Assembly (NCBI GenBank): GCA_937915565.1
Contig: CALDMH010000128.1
Coordinates: 1 to 7,986 of the forward strand
DNA length: 7,986 bases
DNA from: an uncultured Clostridia bacterium
Lineage (GTDB): Bacteria > Bacillota > Clostridia > Christensenellales > Borkfalkiaceae
Direction: 5' to 3'
The notes below the pieces were generated by a model. It saw only the letters and a program-made list of their open reading frames with translations. It searched no databases and was not told the origin of the DNA. Positions within the stretch are counted from its first letter, which is position 1; each line of letters starts with the position of its first letter. Position numbers and translations under genes: made by a program. Positions 1 to 5,906 of this stretch are shown piece by piece.

Positions 1-422
1 CCCGCGAAAAGACAGCCGAGTCTTCCGAATGCGTGGCCTATCGTGATGCAACACGGAGCGACGGCAGCCAAGTCCGGGAAATATTTCTTATGCTCGTTTT
101 CTTTGAAAATAAGTTTTCCGAAGCCGAAAAATCCGATAAAGAAAACTGCTATTCCGCCGATAAGTCCGCCGTAAAACGTCATTCCGGACTCAATGTCGAA
201 CACGCCCGTTTCAATGAAGTTATAAACCGCCTGAAACAAATTTGCGCTTAAAATTCCGAGTCCGATAGTCGCTACCGCCAATATAAGGTAAAAATTTTGC
301 ACCTTGTCGGGAACTTTTCTCTTTCCAAGGTATTTATCGAGCACGACGATTACGGCTATCAAACCTATCGTAAGGCAAATATTGTATAAATTAAAGTTCC
401 AGAATAAATTATTCGGATACAT
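1..422 (-). CDS. Lgt-family (prolipoprotein diacylglyceryl transferase-like) membrane protein, C-terminus beyond window
   Basis: Only the first 140 codons are present; the gene runs off the left edge. Reading from ATG 422, the protein is hydrophobic with segments at about residues 12-30, 44-66 and 83-104. It carries two hallmarks of the Lgt family (PF01790): GMTFYGGLIGG at residues 80-90 and GHAFGRLGCLFA at 129-140. Lgt transfers diacylglycerol from phosphatidylglycerol to the lipobox cysteine of prelipoproteins at the membrane. Arg134 matches the conserved Arg of the GRxG signature. The residue before GGLIG is Tyr84, whereas E. coli Lgt has its essential His103 there, and GRLGC replaces GRLGN. 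This suggests the Lgt-like subgroup common in Firmicutes rather than a certain housekeeping lgt. A strong GGAGGAG site lies 4 nt before the ATG. The start overlaps the end of the upstream membrane-protein gene by 14 nt, so it is the fourth gene of the two-component operon. The family call is fairly sure; enzymatic activity is unproven. Confidence 0.82.
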   Translation of the reverse strand, partial: MYPNNLFWNFNLYNICLTIGLIAVIVVLDKYLGKRKVPDKVQNFYLILAVATIGLGILSANLFQAVYNFIETGVFDIESGMTFYGGLIGGIAVFFIGFFGFGKLIFKENEHKKYFPDLAAVAPCCITIGHAFGRLGCLFA

Positions 423-1455
423 TTTTCTCCTCCGTATTTTTCGGAAAGCTTGACTTTGAAAGCGAGTGATTTAACATTCTAATCGCGCAAAAGAGCGAAG
501 AAATCAGGCACAAAGACGATACGAGAATATTGTAAAACCTCAACGTCGAAGTAAAGCTCGTAACCATATGCAGGATAATTTGTATGAGCAGGAATAAAGC
601 GTAGGTTACTTTATGTTCCGTCGTTTCCTTGAAAGGAAGCGCGGTAAGACCGATAACGCCCGCACATATCGTCGACCAACATATCACGAGCAAGGGATAG
701 TAAAGTCCGTCGGATAAAATATTTCTCACGTAAGCGTTTGCCGCTCTCCCGAATTCGTTTGAGTTTCCGTCGAAAACTATCGCTTTAAAATCGCTCGATA
801 CGGAAGAAACGCTCACGCAAAGCGACGAAATAAGATTCATCGACGTTTTTATAACGAGATAGCCTGCGTAAATAGAAATACAAATGAGAATTGCGGCGAA
901 AATATCGTCCTTTTTCATAAGCTTAACGTACATATACGCAAGAAGAAACAGGAAAACGTCGGTAAAAATAATCGGAGCGACGGTTGCGAGCATTTTACTT
1001 CCGGACATTATTTCTTCAATATATCCGTTTACGAAGTTTACTATAATGAAAGCAAATATACCGGTTATAACCGCGCAGGTTATTTCCACGACGCTTACGT
1101 TTTTCCTCGTGTTAAGGTTTGTGAAAAGCGTTATCGATGAAAGCGGAATCATCAATGAAATCAGAATCGAATCGAAGATAAACAGTTCGGCTTTTTTGGT
1201 TATGATTCCGATAAAAAGAACGAAAACGGCAACGAAAGCGACTGCGAGAAAAACCGTAAAACTGTCCTTAAAAGTGGGCAGACGCACGGAGCGGGTTTTT
1301 TGCCCGTGCTTCTTTCTTCCGCTGAAAAGAATCGATAAAACCGTGAGTTTTTTTTCCTCTTCTTTCACGACCTGTTCTTTGGAAACGTCGTATTCGCTGG
1401 TAACGATTTCTTTGTCGTCGGATTTGGAATTTACTCTTAAATAATCGTTATCCAT
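409..1455 (-). CDS. Multi-pass membrane protein resembling a catalytically degenerate PrsW-family protein
   Basis: A 348-residue protein with a charged, lysine- and glutamate-rich cytosolic N-terminus (residues 1-62) and about eight hydrophobic segments (roughly 66-85, 90-112, 122-142, 156-179, 185-207, 250-275, 283-302, 306-326). The layout recalls PrsW intramembrane proteases, which cleave anti-sigma factors. The stretch PLSSITLFTNLNTRKNVSV (104-122) resembles the PrsW N-terminal segment usually written as PLs.liff.eln.prNisi. Residues 161-180 sit where PrsW has EExxK but read FTDVF at 164-168. Residues 198-203 sit where FxxxE is expected but read YLVIK. The segment at 254-276 matches the third motif region without its His. 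His296 in the LH motif of the penultimate segment is kept. If the family call is right, the protein is a non-catalytic relative acting as a sensor, scaffold or substrate binder. It overlaps the kinase gene by 8 nt and the Lgt-like gene by 14 nt. An AAAGGGTG site precedes the ATG. The family assignment was made by eye from memory of PrsW sequences, so it is moderate at best. Confidence 0.62.
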   Translation of the reverse strand: MDNDYLRVNSKSDDKEIVTSEYDVSKEQVVKEEEKKLTVLSILFSGRKKHGQKTRSVRLPTFKDSFTVFLAVAFVAVFVLFIGIITKKAELFIFDSILISLMIPLSSITLFTNLNTRKNVSVVEITCAVITGIFAFIIVNFVNGYIEEIMSGSKMLATVAPIIFTDVFLFLLAYMYVKLMKKDDIFAAILICISIYAGYLVIKTSMNLISSLCVSVSSVSSDFKAIVFDGNSNEFGRAANAYVRNILSDGLYYPLLVICWSTICAGVIGLTALPFKETTEHKVTYALFLLIQIILHMVTSFTSTLRFYNILVSSLCLISSLFCAIRMLNHSLSKSSFPKNTEEKNVSE

Positions 1456-2854
1456 TGTTTTTCACCCTTTTGAATTTCACGAAGAAATTGCTTCCGCAAT
1501 CCTTTTTACTGCGCACGCCGTATTGCAATTTATGGGAATCGAGAATTGCCTTAACGATTGAAAGTCCAAGCCCCGTTCCTTTTACTGGACGGGTGTTCGT
1601 TTCGGAAAATCTATAATATCTCTCCCAGATAGTCGCAAGTTTTTCCTCCGAAATTCCCTTTCCGGAATCGATGATTTCGAGCAAAATATTGTCGTTTTCG
1701 GCCGTTAAGAACACCTTAACGGTTTTATCCTCGCCGGTGTAATTTATGGAATTGCCGAGAAGGTTGTAAATAACCTGCTCTATTTTCTTTTCGTCTACCA
1801 CGGTTATCAGGTCGGGAGCGATATGGTCCTCGATTGTGTATCCCTGATTTTCCACGTAATCGGAAAATCTGCCGATAACTCTTTCCGTAAGTTCCGAGAG
1901 ATTTATCTCGCTCATATCGAGTTCGTCTACGGACGATTGAAGCTTCGAGAGCTTTAAAATATCGTTTACAAGCATCGAGAGCCTGTCGGATTCGTCGATT
2001 ATAACCTGGGTATGTTTCTCTCTCTTTTCCTTATTTTCGCCCGAAATATCTCTTATCATTTCGGCGTACGCTCTTATCATCGTAAGCGGCGTTTTCAAAT
2101 CGTGAGAAACGTTTGCGAGAAGGTCGCGTTGGAGCGCGCCCGATTTGGATATTTCGTCCTTTGCGAAGTTAAGCGCGTCGCCGAGCTCGTTTATCTCGGT
2201 GTACGCCCCCTTGCAGGGCTTGAAGTTTACGGTATTGTCGCCGTGCGCCCATTTTTTTGCCGATTCAGACATTGCGTCGATTGGCTTCGAGAGCTTAAAC
2301 GCAAAATAAGACGCAAGCAAAACGGCAACCGCCGCGACTATTATCGAAACGATGGCGAACTGCCTTTTTATTACGGTGGTCGCCTCGGTTATCCTCTCTC
2401 TCGAACAGGTGAGAATAATTTTGGTGTTTTCGTGTTTTTCGGATTCCGAGCAAAAGAAAAACGCGTTTGAAGTTTTATCTTCGTCCGAAATTATCCCCGA
2501 TTTTTTTCCTTTGAAATAACTGTCTATGGCTTTTTTGACGTCTTCGTATTGAGGAGAATTTTCGTTTACGTCTTCATCTCTCGAAACGTCGCGTATTCCG
2601 AAGCCGCTCGCGATAAAAACCCTTATTCCCGATTCCGTGCAACGCGAAAGCAACGAACTGAATTCCGCGCTCGTTATGTCCTCGGAACAAAGCTCGTTGC
2701 CAAAATCGTTAAGGCTTTTAAGCCTTTCTTCCTGATAGTAATTTTCAAGGAAGAAAATCTGAAAAAACCAAAGCGAAGCGATAATTATTGCGGTAAAAAG
2801 CAGGAAATATCCTAAAACGCTGAATTTCAGCTTTTTGAACGAACCCTTTTTCAT
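1448..2854 (-). CDS. Membrane sensor histidine kinase of a two-component system
   Basis: A 468-residue kinase that autophosphorylates in response to an unknown signal and passes the phosphate to the adjacent response regulator. Domain order: TM1 at about 12-36; an extracytoplasmic sensor region at about 38-165; TM2 at about 167-187; a HAMP linker at about 188-240, beginning KLSKPIDAMSE; and a HisKA dimerisation helix with H-box NVSHDLKTPLTM, phospho-acceptor His251. The HATPase_c domain has an N-box with Asn364 and Asn368, a G1 box DSGKG (396-400), an F-box WERYYRF (410-416) and a G2 box GTGLGLS (426-432). All catalytic motifs are intact and the length is normal. The sensor region holds four cysteines (56, 72, 135, 150), which could form disulfides. 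The start overlaps the regulator's stop as ATGA. The only Shine-Dalgarno-like sequence (GAGGT) directly abuts the ATG, so translation probably depends on coupling. The ligand is not deducible. Confidence 0.96.
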   Translation of the reverse strand: MKKGSFKKLKFSVLGYFLLFTAIIIASLWFFQIFFLENYYQEERLKSLNDFGNELCSEDITSAEFSSLLSRCTESGIRVFIASGFGIRDVSRDEDVNENSPQYEDVKKAIDSYFKGKKSGIISDEDKTSNAFFFCSESEKHENTKIILTCSRERITEATTVIKRQFAIVSIIVAAVAVLLASYFAFKLSKPIDAMSESAKKWAHGDNTVNFKPCKGAYTEINELGDALNFAKDEISKSGALQRDLLANVSHDLKTPLTMIRAYAEMIRDISGENKEKREKHTQVIIDESDRLSMLVNDILKLSKLQSSVDELDMSEINLSELTERVIGRFSDYVENQGYTIEDHIAPDLITVVDEKKIEQVIYNLLGNSINYTGEDKTVKVFLTAENDNILLEIIDSGKGISEEKLATIWERYYRFSETNTRPVKGTGLGLSIVKAILDSHKLQYGVRSKKDCGSNFFVKFKRVKNNG

Positions 2855-3528
2855 ACCTCGAATTTATAGCCCATTCCTCTTAAAGTAACGATAAATTTCC
2901 TATATTCTTTAAGGTTGCTGCGGAGCATTTTTATATGCGTATCAACGGTTCTGTCGTCGCCGTAGAAATCGTATCCCCAAACGTCGGAAAGAAGTTTTTC
3001 TCTCGAAAGGGCAATATCCTTGTTGTTTACCATATAGAAAAGAAGCTCGTATTCCTTGGGCGTAAGTTCCGCTTTGACGCCGTCGACGAAAACGTTTCTT
3101 CCGAGCATATCGATTTCGAGCCCTTCGAATTTCATCGTCGTATTGTTTTGTTTTGCGGATTTTGACTGCGTGTTTCTCTTTAACACGGCGTTCACTCTCG
3201 CCATAACTTCCTTCGGCGAAAAAGGCTTAACGACGTAATCATCCGCGCCGATTTCAAATCCGAAAAGCTTGTCGTATTCCTCGCCCCTTGCCGAAAGCAT
3301 TATAACGGGAATATCTTTCATTTTTCTTATTTCTTTAACTGCGGAGTAACCGTCGAGTTTCGGCATCATTATATCCATAAGGATAATGTCGTAATCTTCG
3401 GTTTTGCATTTATTAACGGCTTCCATTCCGTCGGCAGCCTGGTCGGACGCAAATCCCTCGAATTCAGCGTATTCCGCAAGAACTTCTCTTATTTTTGCTT
3501 CGTCGTCAACTATCAATATTTTATACAT
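2851..3528 (-). CDS. OmpR/PhoB-family response regulator (receiver plus winged helix)
   Basis: A 225-residue transcription factor, the typical length for this family. The receiver domain spans about 1-115, with acidic pocket Asp8/Asp9, phospho-acceptor Asp52 in LMDIMMPKLDG, switch Ser79, and Lys101 in VVKPFS. The C-terminal winged helix spans about 128-225. It starts with LTPKEYELL, continues with the recognition-helix region RTVDTHIKMLRSNL, and ends with the wing LRGMGYKFEV. It is the presumed phosphorylation partner of the kinase encoded immediately downstream (4-nt ATGA overlap). It is the first gene of the four-gene unit. The start is firm: GGAGGT lies 6 nt before the ATG at 3535-3540. 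The 107-nt gap upstream is the only sizeable gap in this half of the window and is the likely promoter region. The closest lineage is the general clostridial OmpR group; no specific named regulator can be assigned. Confidence 0.97.
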   Translation of the reverse strand: MYKILIVDDEAKIREVLAEYAEFEGFASDQAADGMEAVNKCKTEDYDIILMDIMMPKLDGYSAVKEIRKMKDIPVIMLSARGEEYDKLFGFEIGADDYVVKPFSPKEVMARVNAVLKRNTQSKSAKQNNTTMKFEGLEIDMLGRNVFVDGVKAELTPKEYELLFYMVNNKDIALSREKLLSDVWGYDFYGDDRTVDTHIKMLRSNLKEYRKFIVTLRGMGYKFEV

Positions 3529-3556
3529 TTTTTTACCTCCGTCGATTGTTTTAACG

Positions 3557-3610
3557 TAATAAAAGTATAAATTATGTGTTTAAATGCAAAGTGTTCGTTT
3601 TGTGACAATA
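3557..3610 (-). promoter_or_regulatory. Candidate promoter of the two-component operon
   Basis: The 107-nt gap between the peptidase E-like gene and the response regulator gene is AT-rich. On the minus strand it carries TATACT (3564-3569), a fair -10 hexamer about 35 nt before the start codon. No good -35 sits at 17-nt spacing; the nearest sequences are TTGCAT at a short 14-nt spacing and TTGTCA much further upstream (about 33 nt). A non-consensus or activator-dependent promoter, possibly autoregulated by the response regulator, would fit. No clear direct repeat for regulator binding was found. Confidence 0.28.
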
Positions 3611-3635
3611 CAACGAAATAAGCTTTTAAGCCGCT

Positions 3636-4343
3636 TTAAGATTGTGAAAAATCACTTTTCGGGATAAAATCGTATGTAATTTCACGGTTTTTCACTTTGG
3701 CGATATAGGAATTTCCGGACGATAAAGACGCGCATTTTAACGCGTTGTTCACAAACATAACCGCAGAACAGTCCTCTATGCAGTAATATACGCTTTCCGA
3801 GGCATCCGATATTTTGTTTTCAAAATCCGTTTTTCTCTTATCGAAATGAGGACACGCGCCGCCGCGAAGTATTCCGAGCGATTTTTTAAAAGCGTAATCC
3901 TCGCCCGCGCTGTCCGTAAACATCTCGTCAAACCAGCATATCGCTCCCGCCGACAAGCCGCATATTACCGCTCCTCTTTCGTAAGCTTCTAAAATCAGTT
4001 TTTTAATTCCGCTTTTTTCCCAGCTTTCAAGCATAAAGACGGTGTCTCCACCGCCGACGTAAATCATATCGGCTTTTTGAAATTTACCTTCAATTTTCTC
4101 ATAATTCATTTCGCCGTAAACCGTAAGCGCGCAATCGGTTTTTAAGTTAAAAAGCCCTGTGTAAGTCTTATGAAAACTATTGTAATAAGGCATACTGTCG
4201 TGGCTTGCCGTGCCGACGAATAAAGCCGTAGGTCTGCGGCCTTCGGCTCTTTTTTTCACCAATTCGGCAATTTGTCCGTCTATATCGGAGGTTTGTTTTT
4301 CGCGAAGTTCACCTCCGCCTATTGCGATGATTATTTTATCCAT
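3636..4343 (-). CDS. Peptidase E-like protein (S51 family, class I glutamine amidotransferase-like fold)
   Basis: A 235-residue cytosolic protein of the S51 family (Salmonella PepE cleaves Asp-X dipeptides; B. subtilis YgaJ is a relative). It starts with the Rossmann-like strand MDKIIIAIGGGEL. GGGD sits at 97-100, and the nucleophile elbow GLSAGAICWF at 129-138 gives catalytic Ser131. GGACPHFD at 161-168 gives catalytic His166. CIEDCSA at 188-194 matches the conserved late strand seen in YgaJ-like members. An acidic residue in the 144-149 stretch could complete the triad. No signal peptide or membrane segment is visible. It would act on peptides in the cytosol or have a cyanophycinase-like role; substrate preference cannot be read from the sequence. 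AGGCGG lies 9 nt before the ATG. The gene begins only 17 nt past the U-tract of the upstream terminator and ends 107 nt before the response regulator, so it looks like a separate unit. No terminator was recognised after it. Confidence 0.9.
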   Translation of the reverse strand: MDKIIIAIGGGELREKQTSDIDGQIAELVKKRAEGRRPTALFVGTASHDSMPYYNSFHKTYTGLFNLKTDCALTVYGEMNYEKIEGKFQKADMIYVGGGDTVFMLESWEKSGIKKLILEAYERGAVICGLSAGAICWFDEMFTDSAGEDYAFKKSLGILRGGACPHFDKRKTDFENKISDASESVYYCIEDCSAVMFVNNALKCASLSSGNSYIAKVKNREITYDFIPKSDFSQS

Positions 4344-4360
4344 AATAGATTACCGCCTAT

Positions 4361-4408
4361 CAAAAAATAAGAAGCGAACGACTAAAAATCGCTTAAATCG
4401 TTCGCTTC
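4361..4408 (-). terminator. Rho-independent terminator of the GerW-Dac-RluB operon
   Basis: An 11-bp perfect inverted repeat, GAAGCGAACGA at 4371-4381 and TCGTTCGCTTC at 4398-4408, encloses a 16-nt loop. On the minus strand the stem is followed by TTATTTTTTG (4370-4361), a typical U-rich tail. The stem begins 8 nt after the stop codon of the coiled-coil gene. On the plus strand the stem is followed by GTTCGTTTTT, so the structure could also stop transcripts coming the other way. Its tail lies just before the ribosome site of the peptidase E-like gene, so an attenuator role for that gene is possible. Confidence 0.88.
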
Positions 4409-4416
4409 GTTCGTTT

Positions 4417-5151
4417 TTAATTGAGAACGCCGTTGTTGTCGTCGCTGTCTATATAATTGATATTATCCGTATTATCGTCTTCGTCGGCCGATTTTTCAAA
4501 GTCTTCGGTTTCCGTATTTCTCTTTCCGAAAACGGGAATGTCGAGCCTGATAATTTTCTCGTCGAACGGCATTTCGATTTCGTCGGTTTCCACGCCGAAA
4601 CTCTCGTTTATTTCCTTCACCTCTTCGGCATATCCGTTGACGCAGGCAGCTACGGCTCTTTTCACTCTTGATATAACCTCGTCGTTAATCGTTTTAAAAC
4701 CGTTCTCGTTTTGTTTTACGATTGAATCGAGTTCTTTTTCAAGCGTTATGCGACGCTCGGTTTTATCTTTTATTTTATTGTTTAAGGTTACGTTTAGCGT
4801 GGTTATCGCGCTTATCGCTCTGTTAAGTCTTTTGTTTTCTTCTCTTTCCTCGTTTTCGGGAATTTTGAGTGTTTTAACGGCTTTGGTCGCTTCCGTAAGT
4901 TCCTTTTGCGCTTTGACGTATTCTTCTCGTGAACGGAACTCTCCGCGGATTTTATCGCATTCCTTTTTAAGGCTTTCCGATTCGCTTATTTTCGCAAGAA
5001 AATCGTCGCCTAAAAAGATTGACGATTCCTCGATGACGTAACGCCTCACCGATTCGAGTTCGGCGCAAAGCATTCTCGTATATTTTTCTTTTACGTCGTT
5101 TTTAAGCCGATTATAGCTTTCGTTTTCGTTTGTGATTATCGTTTTATCCAT
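4417..5151 (-). CDS. Unrecognised charged coiled-coil protein following rluB
   Basis: I do not recognise this 244-residue family. From ATG 5151 the protein starts MDKTIITNENESYN. It has no membrane segment or signal peptide and is very rich in Glu, Lys, Arg and Asn. Heptad-like helices suggest coiled coil at about residues 10-75 and 75-145. A helical stretch with small hydrophobics follows at about 150-180 (RVKRAVAACVNGYAEEVKE). The segment at about 198-211 carries a hydrophobic strand, IIRLDIPVFGK. The C-terminal 30 residues are an acidic, Asn/Asp-rich disordered tail. A cytosolic scaffold or division-associated role is conceivable, but nothing proves it. A GTG start at 5205 would overlap rluB by 53 nt; I prefer ATG 5151, because the extra 18 residues (with CITC) are encoded inside conserved rluB sequence. 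No good Shine-Dalgarno lies close to 5151; the nearest AGGAGG is about 27 nt upstream. The start is 2 nt past the rluB stop, so translation is probably coupled. A terminator follows. Confidence 0.8.
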   Translation of the reverse strand: MDKTIITNENESYNRLKNDVKEKYTRMLCAELESVRRYVIEESSIFLGDDFLAKISESESLKKECDKIRGEFRSREEYVKAQKELTEATKAVKTLKIPENEEREENKRLNRAISAITTLNVTLNNKIKDKTERRITLEKELDSIVKQNENGFKTINDEVISRVKRAVAACVNGYAEEVKEINESFGVETDEIEMPFDEKIIRLDIPVFGKRNTETEDFEKSADEDDNTDNINYIDSDDNNGVLN

Positions 5152-5152
5152 T

Positions 5153-5857
5153 TTAAACGTTTTGCAGGTAATACACTTCCTCCTGCGTAAGCTTCCGCAC
5201 TTCACCTCTGTTAAGCCCCGAAAGCCTTAAATCTCCTATCTTTATTCGTTTCAAAAAATCAACGTTTTTCCCGACGGCTTCAAACATTTTCCTTATTTCT
5301 CTGTTCTTGCCTTCGGTGATGGTTACGTTTAATTTCGTGTAATCCTTACCCTCTTCAACAATCTTTACGTTGCTCTTATTCGTTTTCTCGCCGTCGATAA
5401 CGACGCCGTTTTTCAAAACGTTAATCGTTTTATCGTCTATGCTTCCCTCTATTCTTACGAGGTACGTTTTGGGAATTTCGCTGCTCGGGTGAGTAAGTCT
5501 GTTGGCAAGGTCGCCGTCGTTTGTAAAAATCAAAAGCCCCTCGGAATCGTAATCGAGCCTGCCGACGGGGAAAATGCGGGCGGTGTTTTTCGGGAGAAAA
5601 TCCATAACGGTTTTTCTGCCCTTATCGTCCTTGACGGTACAAACGCACCCTTTCGGTTTATTCATTATGTAATACTCAAATTTTCTTGCCCTTGCGACCT
5701 TTTTCCCGTCTACGGACACGCTGTCGTTGTTTTCGTCGACTTCCGCGCCGAGGTCGCAAATTTTTCCGTTTATTTTAACTCTTTTCTCTTTGATAATCTG
5801 GTCACAGGCTCTGCGGCTTGCAATTCCGCACTCGGCAAGATATTTGTTTATTCTCAT
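5153..5857 (-). CDS. rluB: 23S rRNA pseudouridine synthase, RluB/RsuA family
   Basis: A 234-residue enzyme that isomerises a specific uridine in rRNA; in the RluB branch this is a 23S rRNA position near 2605 (E. coli numbering). An N-terminal S4 RNA-binding domain occupies about 1-55: MRINKYLAECGIASRRACD, then the VKINGK turn. The catalytic domain begins with YYIMNKPKGCVCT at 62-74. It holds the signature GRLDYDSEGLL at 99-109, with catalytic Asp102, and the late motif EGKNREIRKMFEAVG that RsuA-family members share. Length and domain order are typical. RluB, RluE, RluF and RsuA are hard to separate by eye; RluB is chosen because of the usual Firmicute linkage to sporulation/Scp genes. AAAGGA lies about 8 nt before the ATG (5866-5871). 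It follows the carboxypeptidase gene by 49 nt with no terminator seen, so it is probably in the same operon. spmA and spmB, which often lie between these genes, are missing here. Confidence 0.93.
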   Translation of the reverse strand: MRINKYLAECGIASRRACDQIIKEKRVKINGKICDLGAEVDENNDSVSVDGKKVARARKFEYYIMNKPKGCVCTVKDDKGRKTVMDFLPKNTARIFPVGRLDYDSEGLLIFTNDGDLANRLTHPSSEIPKTYLVRIEGSIDDKTINVLKNGVVIDGEKTNKSNVKIVEEGKDYTKLNVTITEGKNREIRKMFEAVGKNVDFLKRIKIGDLRLSGLNRGEVRKLTQEEVYYLQNV

Positions 5858-5906
5858 TTTGATTTTCCTTTATTATTCTTTAAAACAACCGAACTTTTTA
5901 GTTTGT

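Noticed and set aside
33..251. Short plus-strand open frame at the left edge
   Set aside because: It is the complement of the Lgt-like gene, whose family motifs are read on the minus strand.
884..1444. Long open frame on the plus strand opposite the PrsW-like gene
   Set aside because: It is fully antisense to a gene with clear membrane topology and good overlaps with its neighbours. Its translation has no recognisable motif, and there is no matching operon on that strand.
2711..2726. Inverted repeat AAGGCTT-TT-AAGCCTT
   Set aside because: It lies inside the kinase coding sequence with a 2-nt loop and has no U-tract in the direction of transcription. Probably coincidental.
4457..5041. 194-codon open frame on the plus strand opposite the coiled-coil gene
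   Set aside because: The translation is Ser/Leu/Phe-rich low complexity, as expected from the complement of Glu/Lys-rich codons. No ribosome site or neighbour supports it.
5152..5205. GTG start at 5205 giving an 18-residue CITC-containing extension to the coiled-coil protein
   Set aside because: The extension is encoded within the conserved 3' end of rluB and lacks a good ribosome site; its Cys motif is probably chance. It is not fully excluded.
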